A program made the translations under genes and the position numbers. The notes below the pieces were generated by a model that saw nothing but the letters and a program-made list of their open reading frames with translations, was not told the origin of the DNA and did not search any database. Of a stretch of 64,000 nucleotides of DNA, positions 21,596 through 32,354 are shown in pieces (positions within the stretch are counted from its first letter, which is position 1; each line of letters starts with the position of its first letter). This DNA comes from Cadophora sp. MPI-SDFR-AT-0126 (taxonomy: Eukaryota > Ascomycota > Leotiomycetes > Helotiales > Ploettnerulaceae): positions 248,001 to 312,000 of the forward strand of contig JAGMVK010000001.1 in assembly GCA_020747065.1 (NCBI GenBank). Reading direction: 5' to 3'.

Positions 21596-22678
21596 TCAAT
21601 CTCCACTTATCTTAGCATGTCTGAAGTATTTCATGCCAACCCAAGCAACGACAACCCATACCCAGGCCATGACAGACGTGAGGATGATCAACGCAGGATA
21701 GTAGCCAACAATTGGCAGAGTTGGATCATCCTCCAGCTCAGGGGGAGCATAAGGTGTCTCTCCGACATCCCACGCCCAACTCCAGACTCCAAGACAAGAG
21801 CCCATCCCTGTCACGAAGACAATCCACGTAACGATCAGCACGACCCATCCCCACCACTCTGTCTCCGAATAATCCCATTCATCATCATGGACTGGCAGAG
21901 GACTAGCAGCAAGACCTCCAAGAGACAATGGAGACTTAGCCTTCTGGCCTGACCGTCGACGAGTGAGAGAGCCAGACCCAGGAGGGAAATATGAGTCGGA
22001 GCCAGAGGAATTCATGGCACTTGGTCGAGGAGGTGGAATACCGTGGTTACGGATACTGAGAATGTCGTCCTCGTCTGTGGTAGAAGTATATGTGAGAGTA
22101 GGACTTGTGGCAGTGGGGGATGTAACAATGTGGTCTTCTGTTCCCATTGGCAAAGTCTTGATTGGTGACAGGAGAATGTTGTTTGCTCGACTGGCGTACC
22201 CATCCATTGAAGGACGAGGCGTTGTGTCTGACAAGCCAAGACCTAACCCAGAAGTCTGGTGAATCTCCTCCGGTGAAGTTGAACCATCGCCACCATAGGA
22301 AAGATCCAAACCAGTCTCAAGAGGAGATGACTTGAGCTCTTTCTTCTCTCGTTGAGCTCCACGGCCAAGCAAAGCAGCTTTCCTCAAAGATCCCTTTCTT
22401 CTCCTTGTCTTTTGCTGCTGAACAGCAACAGCCATTGCCCTTCCAGACTTCTTTGGAGATGTACGGTCATCACCAGGAGAGAATTCAGGGCTAAGTTTAG
22501 CTCTGTCCGCTGGATTTTGATTGTCATCTGCACTAGCTCTTAAGAAGGAGAGCTTGGAAAGAATACTCCCAGAGAGGCTTCTCTTATGTCCTGGTGGAAG
22601 GGCTTCTGCTCCGTGGTGGGCATCGGCACCATCCATGGAGTGGCTGCTTGGATCCGTCGTTGAGTTTCTGGTATCCAT
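21596..22678 (-). CDS. Conserved fungal membrane protein of unknown function, 360 aa
   Basis: Intronless from ATG at 22678. Residues 1-255 are low-complexity and soluble: rich in S, P, G and basic residues, with likely phosphorylation sites (KRSLSGSILSKL, KTRRRKGSLRK, LTRRRSGQ). Two hydrophobic helices follow: WGWVVLIVTWIVFVTGMGSC (about residues 270-295) and YYPALIILTSVMAWVWVVVA (about 325-348). A short loop with Pro/acidic residues (TPYAPPELEDD) lies between them, and a basic tail ends FRHAKISGD. The layout suggests a hairpin membrane anchor with a long regulated cytosolic N-terminus. I do not recognise a named family, though the well-ordered C-terminal half suggests conservation. Confidence 0.75.
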   Translation of the reverse strand: MDTRNSTTDPSSHSMDGADAHHGAEALPPGHKRSLSGSILSKLSFLRASADDNQNPADRAKLSPEFSPGDDRTSPKKSGRAMAVAVQQQKTRRRKGSLRKAALLGRGAQREKKELKSSPLETGLDLSYGGDGSTSPEEIHQTSGLGLGLSDTTPRPSMDGYASRANNILLSPIKTLPMGTEDHIVTSPTATSPTLTYTSTTDEDDILSIRNHGIPPPRPSAMNSSGSDSYFPPGSGSLTRRRSGQKAKSPLSLGGLAASPLPVHDDEWDYSETEWWGWVVLIVTWIVFVTGMGSCLGVWSWAWDVGETPYAPPELEDDPTLPIVGYYPALIILTSVMAWVWVVVAWVGMKYFRHAKISGD

Positions 22679-24054
22679 GCTGTAATACGCAAACGAGTCT
22701 TCAAGGAGGCATGTCCAAGTGTTGAAGTGAGTTCAAAGACGGTACAAGTGCAGTATTTTCCCTTTCCAAATACCTCGAAGCAATTCTGGCAAGATGTTAG
22801 CTTGGACATACAATGAATTATGAGTGACGACCTCGGGGTTGTATTGTACAAAAAGGAAAAGTGTCGTGGCTGTGGAGAGACGTGGAATCGGGAAGATAAT
22901 GAAGCGGGTACCCGCATTTATAGCTGAGGCAAGTGCAGACAGTCCAGCCAGGGGTGAAGCAAGTATTGGCAACGGGGCATGTTATTCACCTGAGTCAAGA
23001 GTCTCAAATGAAGAGACTGTGGGATTGATCAATGTACCTTTCAAGTTTGACTTCCTTATACTTGGCCTTCGACTGGTCAGATTGAGTTTAGCTGGGGTTC
23101 AGCTTCGTGTTGGATGGATGAGAGCTTCTCTTTCTTCGAGAGGAAGCGGTCTTAAGTAAAAGAGGGTAGCAACACGGATGTCCTTTTGGGGACTCGTTTG
23201 AGCAAATGAAGGAACGTTGTTTAGTAACAAGCGGCCGTTGAATGCTTGCCACGGATTTGTCAAACGACACGTGCACAGGTGCTGAAGGTCAAGTCAGGAG
23301 ATTGATCGATGAAGAGAGGAAGCCATACCGGTTCCAAACAAATTTCCTGCCAGTCAGACAATTCCCTCTCCCAGAGCCTCTTCAGCGCTCGGGCTATGGA
23401 ACAGTTGTACCTGGAGTGATTCCATGAGCATTTATTTCAACGTCCACTCTTCTTGAAGTCGATCGAACCTTTGTGCTCCTCTTCCACCTTTTTTCTCAAG
23501 TCCCAAGTCCTCACAATACCGCCTGCATAACTGAGATACGAAGGCCAAAGAGGTGGTAGTAGTACAAGGATGGTCCGATATGTGGTCTTGGCGGATAGTG
23601 GCTTTGAAGTATCACAACTGGCATGAATCAATCAAAGTCAAAGGGTGTTATTGTCTCGTGGAAATTTGTTGGTAGTCGGAGGTGTATAGTGGAGATTGTA
23701 AGCGAAGTCGAGGAAGAACTGAAGCGTTCCAGGTCTTAATGGTTGGGAAAGAAGAAGACAGTGGTGAAGTGTGATTGAAATAAAGTTTGTCGAGGTTGCT
23801 CGCGTACCTGGCCTCTTGCCTCTTTGATCCACTCCAATTTAGGGGGCGGAGCTAAAGCATCTACCCGCGGTTGGAACAACAAAACATCTGAACTCCCCTC
23901 CCCTCCCCTCCACTCCACTCCACTTTCTCCCGCACGGCCTTCGATACTGTAGCCTCAATCTTACAGTACAAGCCTCCAGCTTCACAACAGCCCTTGCTCA
24001 ATCGTGGACCTGGCGTTCTCATGCTACGCCCTGCTCCATAGAGAGTGAGCAGCA
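22679..24054. other. Divergent intergenic region (about 1.4 kb)
   Basis: Between the starts of the two-helix membrane protein (-) and ZRG17 (+). Frames up to 111 codons on both strands show no protein-like pattern. A pyrimidine tract lies close to the ZRG17 start. The rest holds nothing I can name. Confidence 0.4.
23893..23930 (+). promoter_or_regulatory. ZRG17: Pyrimidine-rich core promoter tract of ZRG17
   Basis: Three CCCCT units (23895-23909) run directly into three CCACT units (23910-23924), then CTTTCTCCC. CT-rich tracts of this kind often mark fungal transcription starts. It lies about 130 bp upstream of the ZRG17 ATG. Confidence 0.5.
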
Positions 24055-25572
24055 ATGGCTTCGAGCCTGCCAATTCCCGCTCCACCGCGGACGCCCACCC
24101 CTCCGACCCCTATTCCAGAAGAGCCAGAAGAGGGACTTGGAATCGATGGCGGGCCCCGAACAATGCGCTCGACCATTACATACGATTCCAATTCCCTCTC
24201 TCCTCTGTCAGATACATTCCCTGGCCGCTTTGGATCCATGGCTTCGCCCATGCCGTCTTCAGCAGGTCTAGGGACACCGTCCTTCAATTCCGAGTCGACA
24301 CTGGGCCCTCCCCCACCAGCTGGCTCTCGCAGCCCGTTTAACTTCCAGACACAGTCCATCAAAGATAGCCCGGCGATGGCAAACTCAGTATGGCCTGCAT
24401 TCCACTCCCTACTTTTGCTTCTGCCTCTGCTTCCACGTCAGATGCGAGGCTCCAGTTTTGCAATTACACCAGCTAACCAGAACACCACAAAGAATATTGG
24501 CAAGCGACGAGGCCACAGATACAAACACTCGAGCGTGTCAGCCCAGCACCAGATCTTCCTCGAGCCGCCTCCACGAGCGCCTCTCGCCCTCCCGGCTTCC
24601 CTCCCAATACCGACTTACAAGGAAGCGTGGACAAGCAGGTCGAAAGAGCAAACAACTCGAATTGCTTGGTGTGCTTGCCATGCGCTCGTTGCAGCATATG
24701 TGCTCTTCTCCGCTGAAGGCTCACTGGCTCTCACAGCTCTCTCCCACCTGATCTTTTTCGACGCTGTCTCTGCCACAATCTGCGTAGTCGTAGACGTACT
24801 TAGCAACTTCGAAGTATGGAAGCGGTCTTCCATCCGCCATCCATTCGGATTGGAGCGCACAGAAGTCCTAGCTGGCTTCGCAATGTCCGTCTTCCTTCTG
24901 TTCATGGGATTTGATCTCATGTCACATAATCTCAAGCACGTTCTGGAAGGCATGGGCTCACATACACCGCACCATCCACATTCGCACCAGCGGGTATCAC
25001 CAGGCTCAGTGGACTCAGCGGCTGTGCTGTCTATTGTAGCTACGTTGATCTCAGCCTACGGATTGAAGAACCACGCACGCATAGGAAAAGCCATGCGCTT
25101 TGCAATGATATCTTCACTCCCTAGCGTGCTCTCCAACCCCTCACACTTCCTAACCCTCTCCTGCAGCGCCATTATGCTTCTCCTTCCCCTGCTGACCATC
25201 ACGGTCTACCTCTGGCTCGACCGGCTCCTTTGCGCCGTCATCGCCATCTCTATGTTCGTGCTAGGAGTCCGGCTTGCCATGACACAAGGTCTCATGCTAC
25301 TGATGTCCTACTCTGGCGAAGGCGTCAGCGACGTGATGCGTGAGATTCACAAGGAACCTATGATAGTGCAGGTTGAGGAGGCGAGGTTCTGGCAGGTGCA
25401 TTACGGGCTGTGCATGGCTAACTTGAAGCTGAGAGTTAGAGGCGATGATGCTTCGCTGATTAAGCTGAGGGAGAGGCTGAATGTCTTGGTGAAGAATAGG
25501 CTGGGTGGAGGATATGGGAAGGGAGGTGGGGTGAAGTGGGAGGTTACGACACAGTTTACGATTGATAAATGA
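24055..25572 (+). CDS. ZRG17: Zrg17-type cation diffusion facilitator subunit, 505 aa
   Basis: Intronless. A Pro/Ser-rich cytosolic N-terminus of ~200 residues is followed by a CDF membrane domain: WCACHALVAAYVLFSAEGSLALTALSHLIFFDAVSATICVVVDVL, then the HPFGLERTEVLAGFAMSVFLLFMGFDLMSHNL signature, a His-rich loop (HTPHHPHSHQ), and a C-terminal cytosolic CDF domain (REIHKEPMIVQVEEARFW). A helix with the usual HxxxD zinc site is not visible: the equivalent helix reads MISSLPSVLSNPSHFLTLSC. That fits yeast Zrg17, the partner that forms a heteromer with Msc2 to supply zinc to the ER and early secretory pathway (analogous to ZnT6 with ZnT5). A hydrophobic stretch at residues ~112-122 (FHSLLLLLPLL) may be an extra helix. 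The CDF call is firm; the Zrg17 assignment is likely. Confidence 0.82.
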   Translation: MASSLPIPAPPRTPTPPTPIPEEPEEGLGIDGGPRTMRSTITYDSNSLSPLSDTFPGRFGSMASPMPSSAGLGTPSFNSESTLGPPPPAGSRSPFNFQTQSIKDSPAMANSVWPAFHSLLLLLPLLPRQMRGSSFAITPANQNTTKNIGKRRGHRYKHSSVSAQHQIFLEPPPRAPLALPASLPIPTYKEAWTSRSKEQTTRIAWCACHALVAAYVLFSAEGSLALTALSHLIFFDAVSATICVVVDVLSNFEVWKRSSIRHPFGLERTEVLAGFAMSVFLLFMGFDLMSHNLKHVLEGMGSHTPHHPHSHQRVSPGSVDSAAVLSIVATLISAYGLKNHARIGKAMRFAMISSLPSVLSNPSHFLTLSCSAIMLLLPLLTITVYLWLDRLLCAVIAISMFVLGVRLAMTQGLMLLMSYSGEGVSDVMREIHKEPMIVQVEEARFWQVHYGLCMANLKLRVRGDDASLIKLRERLNVLVKNRLGGGYGKGGGVKWEVTTQFTIDK

Positions 25573-26300
25573 GATGCCTTTCATGGGTATTACAGGGAAT
25601 GTTCAGCATTTATGGCGTTTTGTACATTATATACTGTTGCAACTAGTGTACGGGTATCTCTGCATTTTGGCGACGCGGAGGCGTTTCTCACATACATGCA
25701 TGGGCGGGTCCTGAAAAAGGGATATGAGATAAATAGTTCTTGCTGTAGAGTAAATGCATAAGACAATGTAGAAGTCATTGATGCAGCAGACTGCCATTCC
25801 GTATACTCAGCTGGTCGAAATTGTCGACCTAATTTCACAGCACTACAAGATCCCGACGCTCAGGAGGTCCGGGATTCATGCAAATAAGTCGTCATTGACT
25901 GATTGTCAAAGCTGCTGTGAGCCTTGCAATTTTCCCTTCCCCCCCCCCCAAGACAAGGCTTACATCTTGTTTGCGTTCTTTCAATATTTTTTTTAATACA
26001 TTCTTTACATTCATTCTTATCCTATGGGTAGAGTGATATTGGTTGGTATGAACAAGAGGAGGGGATATGAATTTCCATGCTCTAAGGAAGCGACAACCAG
26101 AAAGACAAAGACAGGAGTGATATCATCTCGACTAAACCAATCAGCCCAACAAACACGAACCAAACGCCTCTTCCAAATATGTGGCATGAATCATGATTTC
26201 CTCTTGCTTCCCTTCCTTGCCTCCATCAATCTTCCAGTCGAAATGACTGGCAAGCCCAAAGCTTTCAGCTCTGGCCCTCGCGAGTAAGCGAGTGATCAAC
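25573..26300. other. Convergent intergenic region
   Basis: About 730 bp between the 3' ends of ZRG17 (+) and MGM1 (-). It contains a run of ten or so C residues near 25940 followed by a T run near 25990, typical of low-complexity 3' flank. No gene seen. Confidence 0.45.
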
Positions 26301-29246
26301 CTAGAACAAACTCCACCCTTTTCCCTCCCTCTTGCCCCTCCCCGCACCTGCGGCCTTAACACTATTCCTCTTCCCTCTCTCCTCGACCTCCAAATCCCTA
26401 AGTCCCTCCATCTTCGCCAGCACCAATTCAAGTAACTCCTTCCGTCGAATCGTCTCCAAGTGTCCTCTAACCCTTGGATCCTCCCTCGCAAACCTCTCCA
26501 CCTCCTCCTTACTCAATCCGCGTCCAAGCCTGACGTCGAGTTCCCTGGGGAAATTGTAGTAGAATTCGGAGAGGAGCTCGACGTTGAGAAAGAGGACGGC
26601 GGTGGCTGTCAGCTTGGTGGCTACTACGTCGAGGAAGATCTCGGGACAGTAGTAGCGCGACGATTTGGTGGCGCATTGTTTGGATTTTAGGGCGTTAATC
26701 CGCATGCGGAGGAGTTGGGCGCGGTCGCGGAGGAAGATGGCTTCTTTGCCTGGGATTAGGTGTCAGCTTAATCACATATTCTTTTTGCCAGTATCATTCT
26801 TGATCTCGGGAATTCTAAGTGTGACAAACGGGAAGTGGTGCATACCTCTTTGAAGCAAGTCCGATGAAAAGCCACCAGCGCCACTTGCTCCATCGCCAAC
26901 AACTTCTACCTCTCCTCTCCTCGCTTTATCTACGAAGCTCATTACGTCTTTGAGTTTCCGCTTACCGCCCACGGATTGCTCGACTGACTTGACAGCTTCA
27001 TCACAAGCTTTCAATTCATTTTTGAGGACATCCGCAACATTTTCTCGGCCGCGAGCCCACTCGCCGTCTTCGACATCGATTTCAAATTTGTAAGGCTTGA
27101 TGCAGTTCTCTACTTGATCTGAAGTGCTGTAGAATCTTTCGTTAAGAATGCCAGAGGCGGCTTCAGTGATGGCTTGACGAGCGAAGGGGTGAGCTGCGAA
27201 TGTGCTCTGAGCAATGAGACGATCGACGTGGGCTTGCAGAGCATTTGCTACAACTGTGGTTGCTAGACGGCCAATTCCAAGTTTCGTCAGAGCAGACGTT
27301 GAAGCATCGAGTTTGCGATGCCAGTATAGGGATTCTGGGTCCGCGGTTGGGAGATCAGCTAGAGAGTCTGGCTCTGGAAGAGCTGGTGAGAGGTTCGTGA
27401 CAGGTTTGTTCCAGTATCTCGATGCGAGGAGATCAAGAACTCTTTGGTCTAGCTCTTCTTTTAGCATTTCTCGGACTTGTGGACGTCCAAAGCTCTCGGT
27501 GAACTCTTTGAAGGAATGCTTGAATGCATCGAGGCTTTCAGCTAGGTAGGATTCAGCTGAAAGTGGGCGGTCGTTGTATTGGACCTTGAATTCGTAGGTT
27601 GCCTCTTCGAGTTCTTGTCTGATGGCATCTCCTGTACTTTGTAGACTTGCTGCCATTGTTTGTTCGAGGACCGACATGAGTTTCTTGCGGAGAGTGGTCG
27701 TTCCGACACTCACTCCAGCGTCCTGACCGAATTCGAGAGGATGGGCTGAGAAGTAGGCATGCTCATTCTTAGCAATGGCAGATGCGATACTTCCGCTGCC
27801 CTTTTTGAACAAGCTTGTTGATTGAGGTGGCACGCGTGAAACGACACCAACATATCCCAGTCGTAGAGGGTATTTTCTATCATTGAGAATTGCAGCTCCT
27901 CTCGTAGCATCAACTAAGTCCATCTTGGTGACAACTCCGATGGTTCTCTCTCCTCTAGGGTCCACCCTCCGACTTGCTCGTAGAGCGGTTGAATTTGCAA
28001 GATCAACATCTGCTGCTGAAATCGCCAGAATGACATTCGGCGGCTGGATGTACTTGTCACATAGATCAGAGATCTTCTGCTTCAACTCAATCGGCTGATC
28101 GTGTCCAACAACCTGTATGTAGCCGGGTAGATCGATAAGTGACAAATCCGGTACATGTGGTGATGAAATTGTGAGCTGAATCGGGTCGTCAGAAACACAT
28201 TCAGAATCCGGGACAGCCAAGTTGAGTTCCGTCAAAGTCCGTTGAATATGGGAAAAGTCCGTGATTTTTCCCAGGCCCAAGGCAGGGAACTCGCCATATT
28301 CGGCTTGAGCATCCGGAGTATTGACGAGCGTCAACTCAATAGGCCTACGTGTAACCATATTTGATCCTTTGGGCAGAAATTCATGTCCAACTATAGCCTC
28401 CAGGACCGAGCTCTTTCCTGATGATTGAGATCCTATAACCACGATTGAAGGTAGGTTCAGAGTCTCCGACTGTCCAACAGTCTGTAGAATGCTCCGAATC
28501 TCGATCATCTTCTTGGTCAGAACCATCATCTGATCGTCCCTAGCGGATTCTTCTCCAGACCTCGGGTCGTCCTCAGATGATTGGTCGTATCCATATGCAG
28601 CGACAGTCGCACCGGCGGCTGCAGCAGTTCCATATCTGCTCTCCTTTGGCGGTTCTCCACCAGGGCCTCCACCACCCTCCCCTCCTGGCCTCTCTCCAAT
28701 TTCTTCATGAATTCGTAACACTTTTTGTAGCCATTCTGGCAACTCCACTTGCTCTTTTGTATTCTGCAATCCTTGTAGCGTTTGGTCTGCAATGCCTTTT
28801 GCGCCTCCAAACAATCCTCCAGCTACTCCTGTCACAGTTTCCTTCGTCGAGTTGAATACATCGAGGGCGTAATTTCCAGCTTCTGCATAGAGATGTCAGT
28901 AGTTATCTCAGGAAAGAGAGCAGTAAGAACACCTACGAGTAGCCTGGTATTGTACATATGCCAGTCCAGCAATCGTAGCACCCCCAAATAAGGCGGGGAT
29001 TCTTGCGAACTTCAGCAGTAACTTGGGAAGTATCCGCACGAAGGAGGCGTTCCGAACAATGACAGCATTAGAGAAGGCAGTATATCCAGCTGGCCAGATC
29101 CTCCTCCGCGCCGCCCGTACCGCCGAGTCTGTCTTGAGAAGTCCTCCAGCAGAAGATGTGGTGTGGTGATGGAAGCGACGCGCTGCTCCTCTGTTGACTT
29201 GCTGCACCAGAGGCCGTAGCCTGGCTGACAAGAGCCGCCCACTCAT
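26301..29246 (-). CDS. MGM1: Mitochondrial dynamin-like GTPase Mgm1, 931 aa
   Basis: Three exons: 29246-28937, 28882-26846, 26749-26301. The N-terminus is a basic mitochondrial presequence (MSGRLLSARLRPLVQQ, HHH and RR clusters). A hydrophobic inner-membrane anchor follows at ~83-100 (IPALFGGATIAGLAYVQYQ), then a Gly/Pro-rich linker. The dynamin GTPase has G1 GSQSSGKSS, G2 threonine in VTRRPIELTL, G3 DLPG and G4 TKMD. The middle domain and the C-terminal assembly part (YYCPEIFLDVVATKLTATAVLFLN, ELLSEFYYNFPRELDVRLG, RKELLELVLAKMEGL) match Mgm1/OPA1. It drives inner-membrane fusion and cristae shape; rhomboid cleavage normally gives long and short forms. A TTG nine bases upstream keeps frame, but the ATG at 29246 is the natural start. 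It lies head-to-head with DUG3. Confidence 0.95.
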
Positions 29247-29971
29247 CGTTGCCAAATGGAGGGATGTAGCAAGACGTTCCTGGAACCTTTCCGGGTCATG
29301 GGAATCGAATCATGGGGGTTGTAGGACGATGGCGATGGCTTTCTTGAAGAATTGTCTGATTTGTTGCATCAAGTTCCCCTGTAAGTTTTATGGTTCCAAT
29401 GGTGGCGGCTGCATGAGATGTGGCGGTGCAAGTTAGTGTGGCTGGTTTCGGATGACTTTTGGGTGGATCCTGAATTTTAGCTGCATCTTGCTTGCCAGGA
29501 GCCAGCAGGCCAGGTCGTTTCTGGCTTGCAACCAGAACGAACTTTGGTAGCCTCGAGCACAAAGGTGGAGTGATACCTCCAGATACCCATCCATCCATCA
29601 CTGCTAACTCTTTCTCTCTTTCTAATTGCAATTTTTGATTTATTAGTTGTGTTCTTGTGATATCATTCTTCCCTTCCTTCCTTCTCTTCAATTACTCGTT
29701 CGGGTAATTGTTTGCTTTTCCTCACTCGCTGTCCCTTCCCTTCCCTTCCTCTCTCGCCTTCGATTGCGCAATTTGAACTCTCAGCCTCGCGCCCCTTACT
29801 GTTGTTGCCGAGCGAGCTCAGCAATTTGACTCACGAACGAACACATCTTCCCAACAGCACTTCCAGACTGTTGGCAAACTTGTGGGCAAATGATAAAGAC
29901 TTGAAGTATCTTTCCAAATCCTGCCACGCATCGAAACTTCACAAGACACGGAATCGTTGAAAACTGGGAAG
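29247..29971. other. Divergent intergenic region between MGM1 and DUG3
   Basis: About 725 bp, with CT-rich leaders (TTCCCTTCCTTCCTTCTCTTC near 29670 and CCCTTCCCTTCCCTTCCTCTC near 29735). These are consistent with fungal core promoters, probably of DUG3. No gene seen. Confidence 0.45.
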
Positions 29972-31529
29972 ATGTGTCGCTTTCTGGTAAGCACAACGCA
30001 ACTCTTGTCCGTCGATTCCTACTGACAGAGATCAGGTCTACAAAGGATCTGATGAGATCCTGCTCTCGAAATTGATTCTCGATCCTACCCATTCTATCCT
30101 CACACAGTCATTCGATTCTCGCCTCCGTTTGGATATGAGAAGGCCTCACAATGGTCCGTTTGGAACACCCGCTTATTTACTTCATGCTAATGTTCTGCAG
30201 GTGATGGATTTGGGATTGGATACTACACGGAACCTAAACTTGGACCCGAACCTTGCATATTCACATCAACTACTCCTGCATGGAACTGCGTGAACCTTCA
30301 ACGGATTGCATCCAAGACTGCATCGCACCTTATCTTCGCGCACGTTCGCGCCACGACCGAAGGCTCCCTCAGCGATGACAACTGCCATCCTTTCTACCAC
30401 GGAAGTTTGATGTGGATGCACAACGGGGGACTCGGTGGATGGAAGCAAATAAAGCGACCTCTAGGTCAGCGGCTGGCAGATAAGTGGTATTTGGGCGTAC
30501 ATGGTGGAACAGACAGCGAGTGGGCGTTTGCCTTGTATCTGGATACTCTTGAACGTATGGGCCACAACCCAAGCTCTCCCCCAAAGACCGGGTTCGGGCC
30601 AGGTGTTCTACGACAAGCAATGCTCAGAACGATCCAACAGATCAACGACTTTATTGCGGATATCCCGCAAAGTGTGGTCGAGAGGGAGAACGTGGATACC
30701 AGAAGCTTGTTGAACTTTGCTATCACAGACGGACATAGTGTTGTCTGCACTCGATATGTAAGTAGTCGTACCGACGAGGCGGCTAGTCTGTACTATTCTT
30801 CGGGAACCACGTGGGAGGACAAGAGTACGAAGGGAGAATATCAGATGGATCGTCGGGATAAAGGTGCCGATATCGTTCTGGTTGCTAGCGAACCCCTGAC
30901 TTTTGAGAGAGGTACAACACGCCGGATTTCCCATGCTCCTCGTACAAACTTACTAATTCGAAACAGAAAGCTGGGTCACAGTCCCCACAAACTCAACCTT
31001 GACAATCCACAAGCAAACGGTCATGGTTCACCCAATCATTGATGAGTACTACAGCTACAATCCATACCACCGTCGGTCGTCCCAGTTCGCCCAAGACAAA
31101 GGCTTGGTTACGAACGAAAAGGGAGCTGTCAACGGCACGAAACCCGCAACAACTCAAGGTGTTCCCCCTCGCAAGATATCGAATCTATCGGCAAGTCTAC
31201 ACGAAACCTTGGGTAGTACCCTCACCCCATCCATGCATGCTACTTCAGCAACACCAGCACTTTCACCTGCCAACGAGATCATCCCCGCGAGAATTTCTCC
31301 TCCACCCTCTGATCTTCGCAATTTATCTTTTCAAAATCTCAGCTCAAGAGACTCGTCCAAGCCACAAGAGCAAGGAAACACAAAAAAGAAGCGAAGGTCC
31401 CTCTCGGTCATGGAACCACCACAGATCAACCACCCAGTCCAAGACCCTGAACCCGATTCTCCCCCACCAAGAAACTACGGCGACCCTTTGAAAATAGCTC
31501 AATACTTCCCTGAGCTACGCCAGATGTGA
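29972..31529 (+). CDS. DUG3: Dug3-like class II glutamine amidotransferase, 468 aa
   Basis: Four exons: 29972-29986, 30036-30153, 30201-30911, 30967-31529. Exon 1 is only 15 nt and encodes MCRFL, so the catalytic N-terminal Cys2 of the class II amidotransferase sits alone on a micro-exon. Exons 2 and 3 carry the fold: YKGSDEILLSKLILDPTHSI, RPHNGDGFGIGYY, HLIFAHVRATTEG, NCHPFYHGSLMWMHNG, GGTDSEWAFALYLD. The end of the domain is ESWVTVPTNSTLTI, followed by a ~150-residue Ser/Pro-rich tail with KKKRRSLS that yeast Dug3 lacks. In yeast, Dug1-Dug2-Dug3 degrade glutathione in the cytosol. The splice junctions restore the domain exactly. Start chosen because Cys must follow the initiator Met. Confidence 0.9.
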
Positions 31530-32354
31530 TAAAACTTTATCTTCTGTATTAATTCTATGTGTGTGACGGCGTTTGGATGGATACTACCTACGGCGTTGCA
31601 TTAGTTGTCAGAATGGTTGAGATTCCAAAATTAGCGAGTGGCCTTTTTCGGGATAATGGCGTTTTATTCTTTAGCATACACAAATGCTCGCATTTGAATT
31701 CAAAGCGTGGCTACTTTGATAACATATCACCATTAGATGACACAGAAAATTTACGATTTGTTTCTGTCGATCTCGAACAACCAGGCAAAAATGTTCAAAA
31801 TTACGATGCAAACCCCCCTTCCAGCTGTCCTTCCCTCAAGTGGGGCAAGTTTTCGAAACCCATTTCCACTGACACCGACTGCCAATATTTGAAAATCTCA
31901 TTCTGCAGCGGAAGGATCTGATAATAAGCCAGCATCATGTCAAAAACTCCAAAGAAACCGTCAGTTGTGTAGACGGATCGCAGCACCCAGCCACAACCAT
32001 GGCCTGGTAGACATCAACCACAAAAATGCGATTTATATTTACATCTATTTCACCATCTCGCTTCCCTCGGCTACAAACTTACCATTTTGCCCGTCAACAG
32101 TCATCTGGTCTCTTCCAAGAGGCGCCAGCTGTACGACAACGCTGGCGTGTGCTGACTACATGACCGTGGCGTAAAATTGGGGGCCAAAAGTTTCGCCTTG
32201 GCAGCCGCCACGACATCTTCTTGTCAGTCTTGAAATCTCTTCTATCCTTAGTCCTTCATCCCCTTTCAAGTCTAATTCATATCTTATGATTTTTTGCTAT
32301 TTCTATTTCTATTCTGCTTAACCTCCAGGGGAAGACTCCATTTCTCTTATCAGG
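31530..32354. other. Intergenic region
   Basis: About 825 bp between DUG3 and the NACHT-ankyrin gene on the same strand. It includes the DUG3 3' flank and the promoter of the NACHT gene (T/C-rich near 32210-32340). No gene seen. Confidence 0.4.

Noticed and set aside
22824..23159. 111-codon plus-strand frame
   Set aside because: It lies in the divergent promoter region, has no domain-like features and no coding-like neighbours.
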